Source: Heliocidaris tuberculata | Lineage: Eukaryota; Echinodermata; Echinoidea; Camarodonta; Echinometridae | NCBI GenBank assembly: GCA_025618425.1 | Contig: CM046832.1 | Span: 70,725,707 to 70,789,706, forward strand | Direction of reading: 5' to 3' | Length of the DNA: 64,000 nucleotides | Shown here: positions 44,591 to 57,007 of the stretch, piece after piece | Numbering within the stretch: the stretch's first letter is position 1 | Layout: every line of letters starts with the position of its first letter | Translations under genes and position numbers: made by a program | The notes under the pieces: model-generated | The model's database searches: none | Seen by the model: only the letters and a program-made list of their open reading frames with translations | What the model was told of the DNA's origin: nothing

Positions 44591-46639
44591 GAGTAAAAAA
44601 AAATAAATTTGTTGAAGACTGTAGATCTATTATGTGATTTTAGTCTGATAGTCCACAGTTTGAAGTGATGAATGATTCTTCTTTGTACAAAACCATGGAA
44701 AACTTCTGAAATATTTCACTTGTCAACCGTTACGACCAGAATGGGATATTTGATTCTGAAATATAAAATATTATCCATACCTCTGGTGATGGCTTTTAGG
44801 TGTATTTTCATCTTTTTGGCAGCTCCCCCTTCCATCTCAGTTTTCAGATTTCTTTCTTGAGGGCTTGCAGTTTTGAGGTAAGAACAAGGAACCGCTGTTA
44901 TTTCACCAATCTCAAAATATTGGAATTCAATACTAAGTGAATTTGGGAAGCGAAATCTTGGCCATAGGCAGCGTGACGAAAGCTACTTTGCAGAGGGATT
45001 TGGAGAGCTTTGGGAACTTATTCTTCACAATGTTTCACAAAATATACTAGAGGATTGGATGACTCATGTAGTGGATATGTACTATTTTTGCTCATTGTTT
45101 TCTTTAGTAGCTGATTAAAATGAGGTTTTCTGCACTACTGTAAGAAATGGATGAGTATAATCATGCTGGAAGAGTATTGTAAATTGTGCAGAACTGAATG
45201 TTCATAGACCACCCGTATACAAGGATAATGAAATGACTGGTGACATTGATTTAATAACAAACTGTATTTTAAAAGGTACCAATCATCCCCCCCCCCCCCC
45301 CGCAAGCTTGCTCTGTATGTTAGAGGTTCCATGTCATCATACAATATTCAAAATATGAGCTTCAAATATTACTTCTAGAAAGAGAAATTGCAAGTTTAAT
45401 TACCCTCGCTATAAACGTAAAAGCAACTCGTGAGTCGTGAGTAGACTACTCGGCGCATCTGTATGCGCTCACCAAGTTAAGGGCTCACGCGGAACTGAAC
45501 TCTGAGTTGGGTCCGTGCGAGCACCTTCACGTTATCCTTTATACTCCTAAACTGTTGACCTATAGAATGCCAAATGAAGTTCTTTGAGGTTGATTTTATA
45601 CTTTCTAGTGATATACAAATTATTTTTTTCAGGTGATTGGTACACTTTAACCTTAAACACATATTATAATTAGTTCTACATCATTGAATGTACCTTGCAG
45701 CAATCCCATTTTCAGACCTACAGCTACATGTATCATACACAGGAGTATCATTAAATCCTCATGAAAACTTAATTTGGGTAGTGCCAAGTACTGAAAATTA
45801 CCCTATGTTTACTATGAAGCCTGCAACTGATGTATGAAAATAGATTTTGGGGGATTGGCGACATGTTCTCTCATGTTTATTTTAGAAAATTGGAAATCAC
45901 ACATTATCATCAAGTGGTTCCCATCCAAATAAGAAAATCTGTTAGTTTACCCCCCTTGAAGTATTTGCGGTAAAGGTCCAGTCTAGATCTGTGATTGTTT
46001 GCAAAGGAGGGTTCTAATATCATAATGAAGTGGTCCTTAGATTTGCCAATATTTAATAGTAGGCCGACAAAGTACATCTTTTCTATAATGATCAATGTTA
46101 AATAATGACATCCCTGACATTTTTAAATTGAATGGTATTTCATTCTAAATTTGATTTATTTGCTTGGCAAGTACCTGGACTGATATCCCTTTTTGAATAA
46201 ATTTTCTGTCATTCAATCTTTGCTCTGCATAAGATTGAAGATATTTTGATTCATTTCTCTCTCTTTTCCTCTCAGTAAAATGGGCAAAAATCTCAAGGAA
46301 AACATCATCTGTTTGACTTCTTTCATCCTTCCTTCTTTACCCTAAGCAATTTATGGTTTTCAATTTCTTCATATTTATGTCAATTTTCTGAGGTCAGTGA
46401 CCCAGTCTGGGAGCTATGACCTGCATTCTGGTCTACCAGTAAATCCGCAATGCTGTTAGAGGAAGGATATTTCAGAAAGTCTGTAGGGCTAAGGAGAGGA
46501 AAAGGGATATATCATTACAAAATCAAAATTTTCTAGGTCTTGCCTAAGTAAACAATAGAATGTATAATGTTTTGTTTTGTTTGTTGGTACAGGATGTATC
46601 ATGCATTCGATTGTTTGCTAATTGTTATCAGATATTAAT
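41060..46639. other. Long unique AT-rich stretch with scattered simple repeats
   Basis: Contains (TTTA)n at 42162-42182, a C/A run at 43528-43552, (GA)n at 44546-44586 and a C run at about 45287-45301. A small GC-richer patch lies at 45405-45540. A strong T-rich acceptor-like tract ends at 44263 but no supported exon follows. No gene is recognised. Confidence 0.5.
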
Positions 46640-46787
46640 AAATTTGAAATTAATGCCACATTCTTGTTTACTAGAACAATAGAGGAATATGTTTCAATAG
46701 ATAAAGATGACATAAATGTATAGGGGATTGATATCAACAAAATCTTCCTCTATTTTTCTATAAGAATGTGGCATCTATTTCAAATTT
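46640..46787. repeat. 148-bp imperfect hairpin
   Basis: AAATTTGAAATTAATGCC at the left pairs with its near-complement at the right end; the arms are about 45 bp with a few mismatches and a small indel, sharing GCCACATTCTT and AATAGAGGAA. The loop is ~50 bp. It may be a very small MITE or a transcribed hairpin; nothing decides. Confidence 0.6.
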
Positions 46788-47670
46788 ACCTGACAGAAAA
46801 TAAAGACTATGATGCAGATTTCTCCAACCTGAATTTTGCTGTGTAATTAATTGTGTAAATATAGACATTAGACATCAAATATGTATGCATAATAATGAGA
46901 GCAAAGTAGTGCTGTATTGAAACGTTTAACCATCTGCAAACTGACCAAGAGCTGCCAAAACATTGTTCATTTTTGTTTTTCTTGTAACCAAAAGAACCAA
47001 CAAAATCTTGAAAATGTGGGACTGAAGTGATTATGTAGCAAATCTGTGATGAAAATGTGTTTGAATTACCCATTTTTCCCTGATGTGAAGTCCAAGTAGT
47101 AGGTTCTACATGTACACTAAAAGTGGACAACTTTCAGTAATTACAAAATTGATTTTAAAAGGCTTGTTTTTACATTCAGTATCTTGGTTTTCAAAATGTT
47201 TTCTATTTAATGGAAAACCAGAAATCATTCAGTCACTGTCTTTCGATCATGATTGTATTACTGTGATTAAATTCTGCTTTTTCATTGTAGAAACATTGTG
47301 AAAATCAAGATTTTGAAGGTAAGAGCAGTCCTTTTGACCATTAAAATGTAAACAAACATCAGAATTTACTGGAAATCGCATTCGCTGTAAAGTAAAGCTC
47401 ATATGCGAATGCCACTACTTAGTCAATTTCCGTATATTTAATTGCCTATTACTATGCTCTTATACACATTCTGCCAAAATAATTTGCCACACATTCATTT
47501 GTTATCTTGAACATTCAGTGTAAGTTTGCTTTGATTCTGTCAGAGTATATTTTTTGTCATAACCAAAACTGAAGATTACCTTTAAATACTACACATAAAT
47601 ATGAATGTGTAAGAATTACATATAAAGATGGCTTTAAGCCTCCAGTACTGAAGGAAGAAGACATTAGCTA
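46788..47670. other. Unique AT-rich sequence, nothing recognised
   Basis: Open frames at 46807-47130 (minus) and 47110-47301 (plus) show no motif, no matching splice sites and composition typical of random AT-rich DNA. Confidence 0.5.
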
Positions 47671-48199
47671 TGTTCATATGGGACTTGTGGTTTTGAAACT
47701 TTAAGTTAGCGAAACTTTAAGTTAACGAAACAACGACTCACTATCCACGGCGAGAGTTAACACGGGCCCGAAACAACGATGCTTGTTGATCTGAAACTAC
47801 AAGGTGAGCGATCGTCGTTGTTAACACCGGAAGTAGATACTACCGATTGTGTGTATAATACACATACAGATCATGTGTTCATAATTTGCGCGAAGGATAT
47901 ATCCTGGAAGTCTAACATGAACATCGAGGTCATTGTTAACTACAAGCTTGCGAAATTTAAAGTTTATTCTGTCCACACTGTCCGAAACTGCAACAGAGGA
48001 CCACCCACTGCTCGTGGTTTCGGCTCGCTTGTGGTTCTAGAACTACAAGTAAACTTAAAGTTTCGAAACTACGTGTCCGTTCATACAGTCTGAAACTACG
48101 AGTCCGTTCATACTGTCTGAAACTACAAGATAACTACAAGTTGACTTAAAGTTTTGAAACTGCAAGGGAAACTTAAAGTTTAGCTCCCATCGTGTGAAC
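47671..48199 (-). mobile_element. CGTTCAYACG-ended MITE, copy B
   Basis: This is the reverse complement of the element at 5947-6443: left end TGTTCATATGGGACTTGTGG, right end CCATCGTGTGAAC. Interior matches include the GTAGATACTACCGA and GGACCACCCACTGCTC blocks. It is rich in GAAACTACAAG motifs. The right-hand TA flank is not preserved. The 104-codon plus-strand frame here (47779-48093) is element sequence, not a gene. Confidence 0.8.
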
Positions 48200-49594
48200 C
48201 TGACTATATTAGTGAGGGCCCCCGAGGAGTAACTTGACTCCATCTATCCTCCTTACAGGCTCCGTAAACTAGAACTCCTACCCTCAATAAAAGAGCTTGT
48301 CTACTCATATTCCCAGGTTTTGGTTATTGAAAAACATATTGCAAGCTCTTCTTCTAAACCATATACCAGCTCACTCTGTGTGAAATCATTTTTCATTTGG
48401 ACATCAATATCTGAAGAGGAAATATCTCTTCACATGATTTCCTTCATTTGTTCTTTTATTACAACTTTCAAAGATATACATTGGTTATGTATTTTCTTTT
48501 TATGAGACACTTTAGGAGGAAGAGGCATGAGAAAATATCACGTTTATCATTTTATCATAAAAACGAGATTAGATATTTTTTGAAACTTGGATTTCCAGGT
48601 GTTACTTTGTGGTATTTAAATCAAATTGATTGATTGATTAATTTTAGCTGACTGCTGAATTTGAAGCATTAGGATATGGAATGAAATGTGGTGAAGACTG
48701 CTGGTATAATGAATAAAATGAAAATTTTCAGTCTTTATTTCAAAGTAGACCTAATAAAAAAAGTATTTCAAGAGATGTTGATTAAGAAAAGACAATTAAC
48801 ACAGGACAAATGCCCATCATACATAAGTGTCTGAATTGGTGTTTAGATTGGTTTTGATAAATATGTCATTTATTCATATGAACACATCTTGGTAGCAGTT
48901 GAAAGCTCATAGTGGGGGGGGGGGGGGGGGTGGGGGTGGGGGGAAGACAGCATATCTAGGTCCTTGTGGTGCAAATCAGCATTTGAACAGTATGGCTCTT
49001 ATGAAATTGTTTAACCTTCATACAGCCATTTGCACAGCAAGGCCAGTGATCTCCAAGATTTCCATTTGATATGCTTCATCACCAGCTAATAGCCTTCCAA
49101 GGAGAATGAATGATGATTAGTTTCTTCTACATGTTGGATATGATTATTGATGAGAGCAAGCTTATCATATACTCTGGATTTCACTTGCCATATGAAATGT
49201 AAATATGGTGATATGAAGATGTAGCAGTTAGACCAGGCAAATGACCCTCAATTTGTTAAGTTAATTCAGAAAATTATTTGTATTTGAAATTATTTTTCTT
49301 GTAACTTATTTGATGTCAGAAGCTGGATACATGCTTCACCATCATTGATGAGCATAACAAATCTATTCTTCTTTCCAAGATTGTTCAAGTGATATTTCAT
49401 GTTTTTGGTCCTCTCCCCATTCCATGAATGGATGGATCTAGATGGGTATAGACAGTTCACTTTACTCTATTGTTGAGGAATTGTAGGCTGCACCATTTTG
49501 ACAATTTCCTTAAAAATATACTAGTTTACCCCATTGAAAGAATAGTGTGAAAGAAAAGAAGTGCTGCCATTCCTTCTCTGGTCCCTTCCAGATT
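48200..49594. other. Unique sequence with poly(G) run
   Basis: G-rich run at about 48915-48942. Nothing else was recognised. Confidence 0.5.
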
Positions 49595-49823
49595 AATAAA
49601 CCAGTTCGTAATTACGATTTGCACATGTGAGGATAAAGGTCATTTGTACCTAGTACAATTGACCTTTATACGCTTTCAAAGTTTCCGCACCATGATGTGC
49701 GCACTAGAATGCTTTTAGTTGTTAGACAAGTAGCGCGTACACCAAAAGCGCGTACAAATAGGGGTCATATCAGGGTCATATCACGGTCATTTGTACCATA
49801 TATTAGTTACAAACTGTCTTATT
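49595..49823. mobile_element. Candidate 229-bp MITE
   Basis: AATAAACCAGTTCGTAATTA at the left and the complement of AATAAGACAGTTTGTAACTA at the right are inverted with few mismatches. Inside, GGTCATTTGTACC occurs near both ends and GGGTCATATCA is tandemly doubled at about 49764-49789. No clear target duplication. Confidence 0.5.
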
Positions 49824-52800
49824 GATTGCAAAGAAGATATGTTCACTTGTCAACATAATATTTGCTCCATTCAGCCTAAGTAATTGCTATGTGTGAACCT
49901 AAAATTCATAATGTTTGAGCTGTTGGTAATCTTCAAGTTCAAAATCATTTTGTCTCTAGATTCTAGAATGTAGACAGGATAGATCTTGGATATCCATTGT
50001 AGGGTGTATGTTACATTCATTATGACTTGGAATCAGAGCAATCGGTATGTAGATTGCAAGATCACATTAGGGGCTGCTAATCAGTAGTTAATCTCTGCTG
50101 TATTGAAAAGTAATCTTCTCTCTTCCAAAGTACCATTCAGGTATGAGAGGAATGTTGAATTTCATTTGGGCAGATTCTCCTGTCCTGGAGTCTAGAATGT
50201 TTGACAGATACTGATTTAATGTTCAGAGAAATAGTTTTAATGGATATTAAAAAGAAAATGAAATTCCCAAGCTTATCAATAATTATGTAGGTAATTTTAT
50301 GGTCCAGTCTAACCTTATTTTTTTAGCTAAAACTTTAACTTTTAAAAAAGGGAAAGATCCTTCTCTGATATGTCAAAAAACATCTCTAAATCTAATTGGA
50401 GAGGTTGGAGGATCGAAGGTTGGGGGACAAAAGAGAAAAAAATGAAATGATTAAAAGATGGGGAAAATAAAGAAGAGAAGAAATTAGGGGATGGAGAAGA
50501 GGCAAGAAGGAGGAAAGGGGAGGAAGGGTAAAAGTTTCCTTTATTAGATGGTTGCAAATGTAAGCAGTAGAGCTAGTGGTGCTGATGGAATATCTCTGAT
50601 TTTGCTAATATATTTTAATACAGGCTGTAAGTACAATAGAAATACTGACATCCTGAAATTTCTTGTAGAATTTAGCACAATGTCCTTCATATTGCATCAG
50701 TATCATTAACATAGCCATGCCTCAGACCTACATGTACTCTATTTCTTCTAAATTTAGTCTTTATCATCATTTCAATTTCATGCCCAATCTAAAAAGAATT
50801 GGTGATACGCCTCCATACGTGCTTAGAATACATTCTACAAAATCACTGTCAGATCCCCAAATAGGTGTCTTTTAAAATTCTGTCTGCGGGAGTGTGAATG
50901 CTTTTGCTTGCCGAGCTCCATGCACTAGTAAAATGCACAAACTTGCCTTTTCTGTGCTTTTTAGGCCTTTAATCACTGAATCATGAAGCTAAAGTTTGCT
51001 CTGTATCTGCGGGTTGGAAACACGTTCCATAGCCAGTTGGCCCTGTAGAAATTAAATAACCTTTGCTTTGTCATATTCTATTATCCCTTTCAGAGTGCAT
51101 TTATTCTGAAAAATAAGGTAATGAATGAGTGTTTTCAGTGTTTGTTACCACTTGAAGAATGTTGTTTTCAATTTTGTGGAGCCAAAGAATAAAGTGGGTG
51201 TATTTTGCCTTTCAAATTTGGTATATTTATTGTGCTAATCTCTGAAGAATAGTCTCCCACAGGCTGCTGTGTGGTGTGCATTAGATTGTAACAAGTAGGT
51301 TATGAAGTACTTGAATTCACCCACGTACAGGAGTTAGGGAAGAATTTAGAGTTCAGGTGGATTTATGCTTTCTTGTGATGTATTTTATTCCTTGAATTTT
51401 GTGATAGTTTACCTTTACAATCCAATTGGCTAATTTTGGACAGTGTTTAATGTTTTGATCTGTGATAAGTTAATATTGTTACAATTTGTTGAATGTGATT
51501 CACACATTGATCGTACATGGTGTTCCTGGATTGCCACCATTGTCTCATTCCTTTGTGACATTCTCATAATTGTTGATGTTCTAGCTTGCAGTTTTAGAGT
51601 ATCTAAGCTTTTAAAGTAGATGAAGTAATATCAATAGTTTCTTGAAAAAACAGAAGCAAATTCTTGATGATGCAAATATTGAGGTTATGGATTTATGCTC
51701 TTTAAACACATCATTTAATTTTCCCAAATTGTGCGGAATGTCATCTTACTATGAAAAAATCATGCAGTCAGTGTTTGTTCTCTCACGTATATATTTCATG
51801 ATAGAAATGGGGGTAATCCAGAATTCAATCTGCTTAAAATTTGATTTCATGCATCCTAGTTAATAACTTAGATGTCAATACCATTCTTAGAACACATCTT
51901 ACTCTTGACATGCCAGCTTTAATTAGACCTCTGTTGATATGGTCAGCAATTATTTGCAATTCATTTCATCTTCAAAAGCTTTTGACAGTGGCTGAACTTG
52001 TTGATTTGGGATGGACAAAAATATTGACTTTACCTAGATTTGCTAGAGTTGCATAGGGCCGAGACCTGAGGGGTGAACAGATCTGCTTTCCAGGGGCCCA
52101 CCATGTTTGCCATATACAAGATGAGAAGGGATGGTTACAATAGGACAAATTTCTCATATTTATTCAGAAAACATCAACAATGGGGTAGAACCTGTCGATG
52201 CTAACAGCTCACAGTCAATGACATTTTGGGTTATTTTACCCATTTTCTGCTATTTTGGAGCTGAGAAATAGTATAGAAACGAGGACAAAAGCTATTGATA
52301 AACAGAGTATGATTTATGACACAAGTCACAGGCAGTAGTGTTTTCATCAGTCATTCTCTGTCTGCATTATTCAAATTGAAGTTTTTAAGGGCAAACTGTC
52401 AACCACATTTCTTTATATGGATGAAGAATCTCAATATTGGAATGGACTTGTTATGTAGCCTAAAAGTCTGACATCAGAAAATATCTTAAAGCATGGAAGC
52501 CTTCTCATTCTGTGACATAAAAAGTTTTCCTTGTAAATCTTTTTACACAACATAAATAGTTTGAAAAATATAGGTAGCCGTTGCAAAGAACAGCCCACAT
52601 TTTCATCATTTAAGCTGTACAATAATGCTATTAAAGAAAGGGAAATGTCTTCAAAAGCTGAATATCTGTTCACATAGTATCCATCTAATAAATTTCTTAC
52701 AAATCTTCCTAGTTTAGAATTAGTGTAAGGAATGTACTTGACAAAACTGTTGAGAAAGATTTTATCTATTTTTGGATCGTAAGGGGAGATTCACTTTCAG

Positions 52801-54988
52801 TAGCAGATTGATGTTCTAATAAATGCAAACAATTTTAAGATGAAATCCTATTTTTGTTGCTAATTTCAATTAAAAAAATTCTCTGATAGTTACTGAAAAC
52901 CTTAAATGGGTATTCATTTAAAATGCTTGCCCAGAGGACAAGTTTGCTTGCCTGAGGCCATCAGGCAAATGCCTATTTAGCAGTAGCACGATGTTAACAA
53001 GCTTTGTGTCCAATCCAATTGTGCTCCTTAACATTTTTCGCCAGCACGGACTCCACTGAAGTTGGATCTCTTTACTTGTGCATCTGGCTTGATTAATTGA
53101 CGAGGAGTCAGGTCTTCCAGATTGGGAAAGGATACATTGGTGTGGAGAGACATATCTAAGGTGCCGGTGCCTTCCATGAAGATTAATCTGGCAATCTGTC
53201 CGAGCACTTAGCGCAGGATTCCTTTAGGCATCTATGTTCGAGGAGGGGTAAATAGAGATTTAAAGAGGATTATGAGTTCCTGTCATCTCCTATCATTTGC
53301 ACTTTCTTACGAAGGGAAAGCGGAGAATGAATTATCCAAATGTTGATGTAAAATGGCATGAGGTCAGTCATGTTCAATTTAGATTGAATATTCAGGATTG
53401 TGGATGTAGGCCTGCATAATGTTAGTATGTAGGAGGCTCCATCTGCAGAAGTTCATCAAAGTGGAAGTTGAGAAAAGTATCTAAATAGAGAATAGGCTAG
53501 TTCTTCTGTATGATAATGCAAGTCTCTAGAGATGAATTATTGGTGTAGAGATGGCAATTAATTAATGTACTGAGTTGGCAATTAAAGCTTAAGGATCAAT
53601 TTTTTTTATTTTTTTTATTTATTTTTTTTTTTTTTTGGGGGGGGGGTCCACATTGCATAAATTGTAAATATACCTTCCCCCATTTCTTTTTTTTTTTCCA
53701 GGCTTCAGTTTAGCCTGTGATGGATTTACCCAAATTCCATGTATATAAATCACAGTAGCTGATTGCAAAATTGAATTTTTTAATTTTCAAAAAATGCATT
53801 AAAAGTGAAACCTACACAAAACGGCATATTTACCCCACACCACATGATTTGTACTATAAAAGGGCTGGGTTTGGTGTATGGACAGGTAATGGCCATCTCT
53901 GAGAGGTGGAATGTAAGGAATTTGATAGAGAAATCTGATGATGGATGGGGGGCAGGTAGGCAGATAATGGACCGCAGAGCTAGGATTACTTCAACATATG
54001 AGTCATGAATGTAACCAAAGAGGGAGTGCTACCACAAGGGAGGTCTAAATAAATGTCAACATGGAGGAGGGGCATTGATTGAAACAACATGGATTTGGTG
54101 TGAATCAGATTGATGGAGAGGCAGTGCTAAGAACATTTGTGAATAGAGATTGTCACATCAAATCTCAAAGATTTCAAATTTTTCAATGTTTTTGTAGATG
54201 TTTGTTTTGCCCTTCTGTGGATGCAAGGATTTGAATATGAAATCATTCCTACATACCTACTAAATTTCATTACCATGATTGATATGATTATTATCATCAC
54301 CATCATCAAAGTCGAGTTGAGGTTCAGCAATTGCACTTAAGAATGACCTGGCATGGGAGGGATAATGTCTTTCCCAGCATCGATGTCCAAATCGTCCATC
54401 TTGTCATTGCTATCCACTATGATTTATCTCTCATTGCTTGCCACATAACTAATGGCTGAGGTATTGTATATATCCACTTACATCATTGAGCAGTTGGATC
54501 TAGTTCAGAAACCCTCCAAAAATAATCCCACGCACTAGCATGCAATATGAGTAGTGAGCTTAAAGTTCTCTGAATATGGACTGTATTCAGATATCTCCAT
54601 ATGTCATGTTTAGTTACCTGCAAATCCAAAGTCCTATTCTAGGGACTATAATATCTGATGAATGTCGCATTGATGGCCATCCAGGAATCTCCCATTTTGA
54701 AGATTTCTGAATTACCTACTGACCAAACACGCTTTCTGTTAGGTTGGAATATTCAAACTTGATAGTGGAATGCCTCTTGTCATTATTGCAAACATATTGC
54801 ATGTGGAACCAAAGGACTCAAACTGAAGATTGTTTAATTTCTTTTAATTGATCAAAGTTTGTTTCTAGATATATCCATTGCTACCAGATGATTTATCTCG
54901 AAAAAATATTTTGAAACACTGATAAATAAATATCAAATGTACTTGAGCATTAAATAACCCACTATCATTCTACCTCTGTTTCTTTCAG
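49824..54988. other. Unique AT-rich stretch
   Basis: A T-run plus G-run lies at 53600-53646. Short exon-like possibilities (for example a 24-nt segment at about 51095-51118) are too small to support. No gene or element is recognised. Confidence 0.45.
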
Positions 54989-55062
54989 ATCTTGTAAGGG
55001 TAACCTGCACTTGGACTCTTGGAGGGGACCTCTTTGTGCTTTTGGATAGACAGTCACTAAAG
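54989..55062 (+). other. Candidate internal coding exon
   Basis: The acceptor CTCTGTTTCTTTCAG and the donor CTAAAG/GTGAGG are both strong. The 74-nt segment is fully open in one frame, reading LVRVTCTWTLGGDLFVLLDR then QSLK, entering in phase 2 and leaving in phase 0. The alternating hydrophobic pattern (VRVTCTW, DLFVLL) looks like beta-strands of a folded domain. Of the exon candidates in the window this is the best supported, though no family is recognised and one open frame over 24 codons can occur by chance. Confidence 0.38.
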
Positions 55063-56512
55063 GTGAGGAAAAAAATGGAATATGGGTTTAAAAAGAGATA
55101 AAAAGTGTAAAAGGAGTAAGAAAGTTTGGAAGAGAATTGTAGTGGGCTTGTAAATATGTTGAATCCCACATGTTTTGGAACAGTGAGTTTCTATATTGTA
55201 GTATAGATTTAAAATCAGGGGTTCATTCTTCACCTTCTATGCTACTATTTCACAGACATTTTCACACCAAACAATACCTGTGTATCAATTTTGTATTGGT
55301 GATATTTGTAACAGTAGAACTTGCTAACATTCCTGGCATTTTTGTTGTTGTTTGTTGTAAGGACTCGCAAGACAAACAATAAGGTCACCAGTACAGGTCA
55401 GTGTCAGCCTTGCATGGAGGAAGAACTCCTGAACTGAATGCTCCGAATTATCTTTTTGTGAGAATCCTGATAAATGATATCATAATTGAACAGCATGCCC
55501 ATAAACAGTGTCATTGAGAAATGAACTGAATCCTGTGTGGGATATGATGCTGAATACAAACTTTGCTAGTCATTGCAGGGTAGACTGCTATCGAGTTCAT
55601 GCACTTTGATGCGTTTTTATCTCCTTCTTATGTTTGTTTGTTTACTCAGTGATATGAAATTGTTTGTTTTATTAGTCCTTGGATGGGGTGTATTCTTCCC
55701 TTATTTTATGGTTGTTTGAAGGACTTTAGAATTGTCAGAAGCAAGATATGCATACTGTGTCATCTTTCCAGGAGACAAAGTTTACAAATTTCTAAACAGG
55801 CAGTAACTCTTTGTTGGCATTTTGCTTAGATTGCTTTGATTGGGATATCCTGATTATGGTATGTCATTGACAGTTGAATACTTATGTTCATATTTTATTA
55901 TTGATAGTGAGGTGTTTACATGTATATTCCTGTCTTGAACATTTGAGATATACTGTAAGTGACATGCTCATATTACATTCACTGTTTATCCTGAAAAGCT
56001 CTGGCAGGGTCATTTTGGTGTTTGTGATGCCTGGTTTATGTTCTGCTGCTCCATATATTCTGCTGCAGTATCTATAATACTTAAATGATTTCATTGTGGA
56101 GTACAAATCTCACTTTTCTAGTGACAAACAGTGTGGCACTATCCCACTACAGTAATAATTCCTTGATTACTTCTGGGAACTGGTCATATATGCCTGTTAT
56201 AATTTCACAAAATACAGCTGTACATGTCTCTATAGTTATTGACCATCGCCATGTACAACACAATAAGTCCTGCCTCTAGGCTCTAGCTTGGTGCCTGTCC
56301 GCCAACCCCAGCTGCCCCCATCTCAGAGTTAAATATTATTAGGAGTAAATATGCTACACTTCCTGCTGTCCTGAATTGAGATTCAACCCTGATGGGTTCT
56401 CATCTACTTAAGATATGTGGCTGGCCATGTCCTGTTTTGCACATACACCATTTATATTGGTGTATCAATGCAATGTATGCTGGAATATGCAGTGCAATGG
56501 AGTTAAAGGGAA
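55063..56512. other. Unique sequence, nothing recognised
   Basis: No further exon with paired splice sites in a compatible phase could be found directly downstream of the 54989-55062 candidate. Confidence 0.45.
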
Positions 56513-56516
56513 AGTT

Positions 56517-57003
56517 CACCCTGAAGATTACTTGAGTTTAAAAAATGCAGAAAAAATAAAGAAAAATATTGGCGAAGGTTTGATGAAAATCGGTCAAATA
56601 ATAAAAGAGTTATGAGTATTTAAAGTTTTGGATTCGTGACGTCACATGCGAGCAGCTGCCCATTGGTCATGTAATAAATATTCCATATATTCGCATTTTT
56701 TTTACGTTCCACGATAAATTAATATTGTTTCTTTTCAGAATCTAGTATTGAATAGCATTTCTGACAATATATCAAATGCACAGACGAAAATATTCTAAAT
56801 TTTCTGAGAAAACTGTATTTTATGGAATATTTATCACATTACATAATGGAGGAGCTGCTCGCATGTGACGTCACAAAATCAAAACTTCAAAAGTCCATAA
56901 CTCCGTTATTCTTTAACGGATTTTCTCCAAACTTTCGCCAATATTTTTCTTTATTTTTTCTGCATTTTTTAAACTCAAGTGATCTTCGGGGTGAACTTCC
57001 CCT
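56517..57003. mobile_element. TTAA-flanked foldback MITE (AGGGAAAGTTCACCC ends)
   Basis: Flanked by TTAA at 56513-56516 and 57004-57007. Ends AGGGAAAGTTCACCC and the complement of AGGGGAAGTTCACCCC are inverted, and the arms pair for about 190 bp, including ACTTGAGTTTAAAAAATGC and GACGTCACATGCGAGCAGC with their complements near 56970 and 56850. It is the cleanest foldback in the window and has the same TTAA/AGGG layout as the others. Frames 56415-56615 and 56822-57007 are element sequence. Confidence 0.88.
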
Positions 57004-57007
57004 TTAA

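Noticed and set aside
47779..48093. 104-codon plus-strand frame
   Set aside because: Lies wholly within the CGTTCAYACG-ended MITE, whose other copy is not open in the matching frame.
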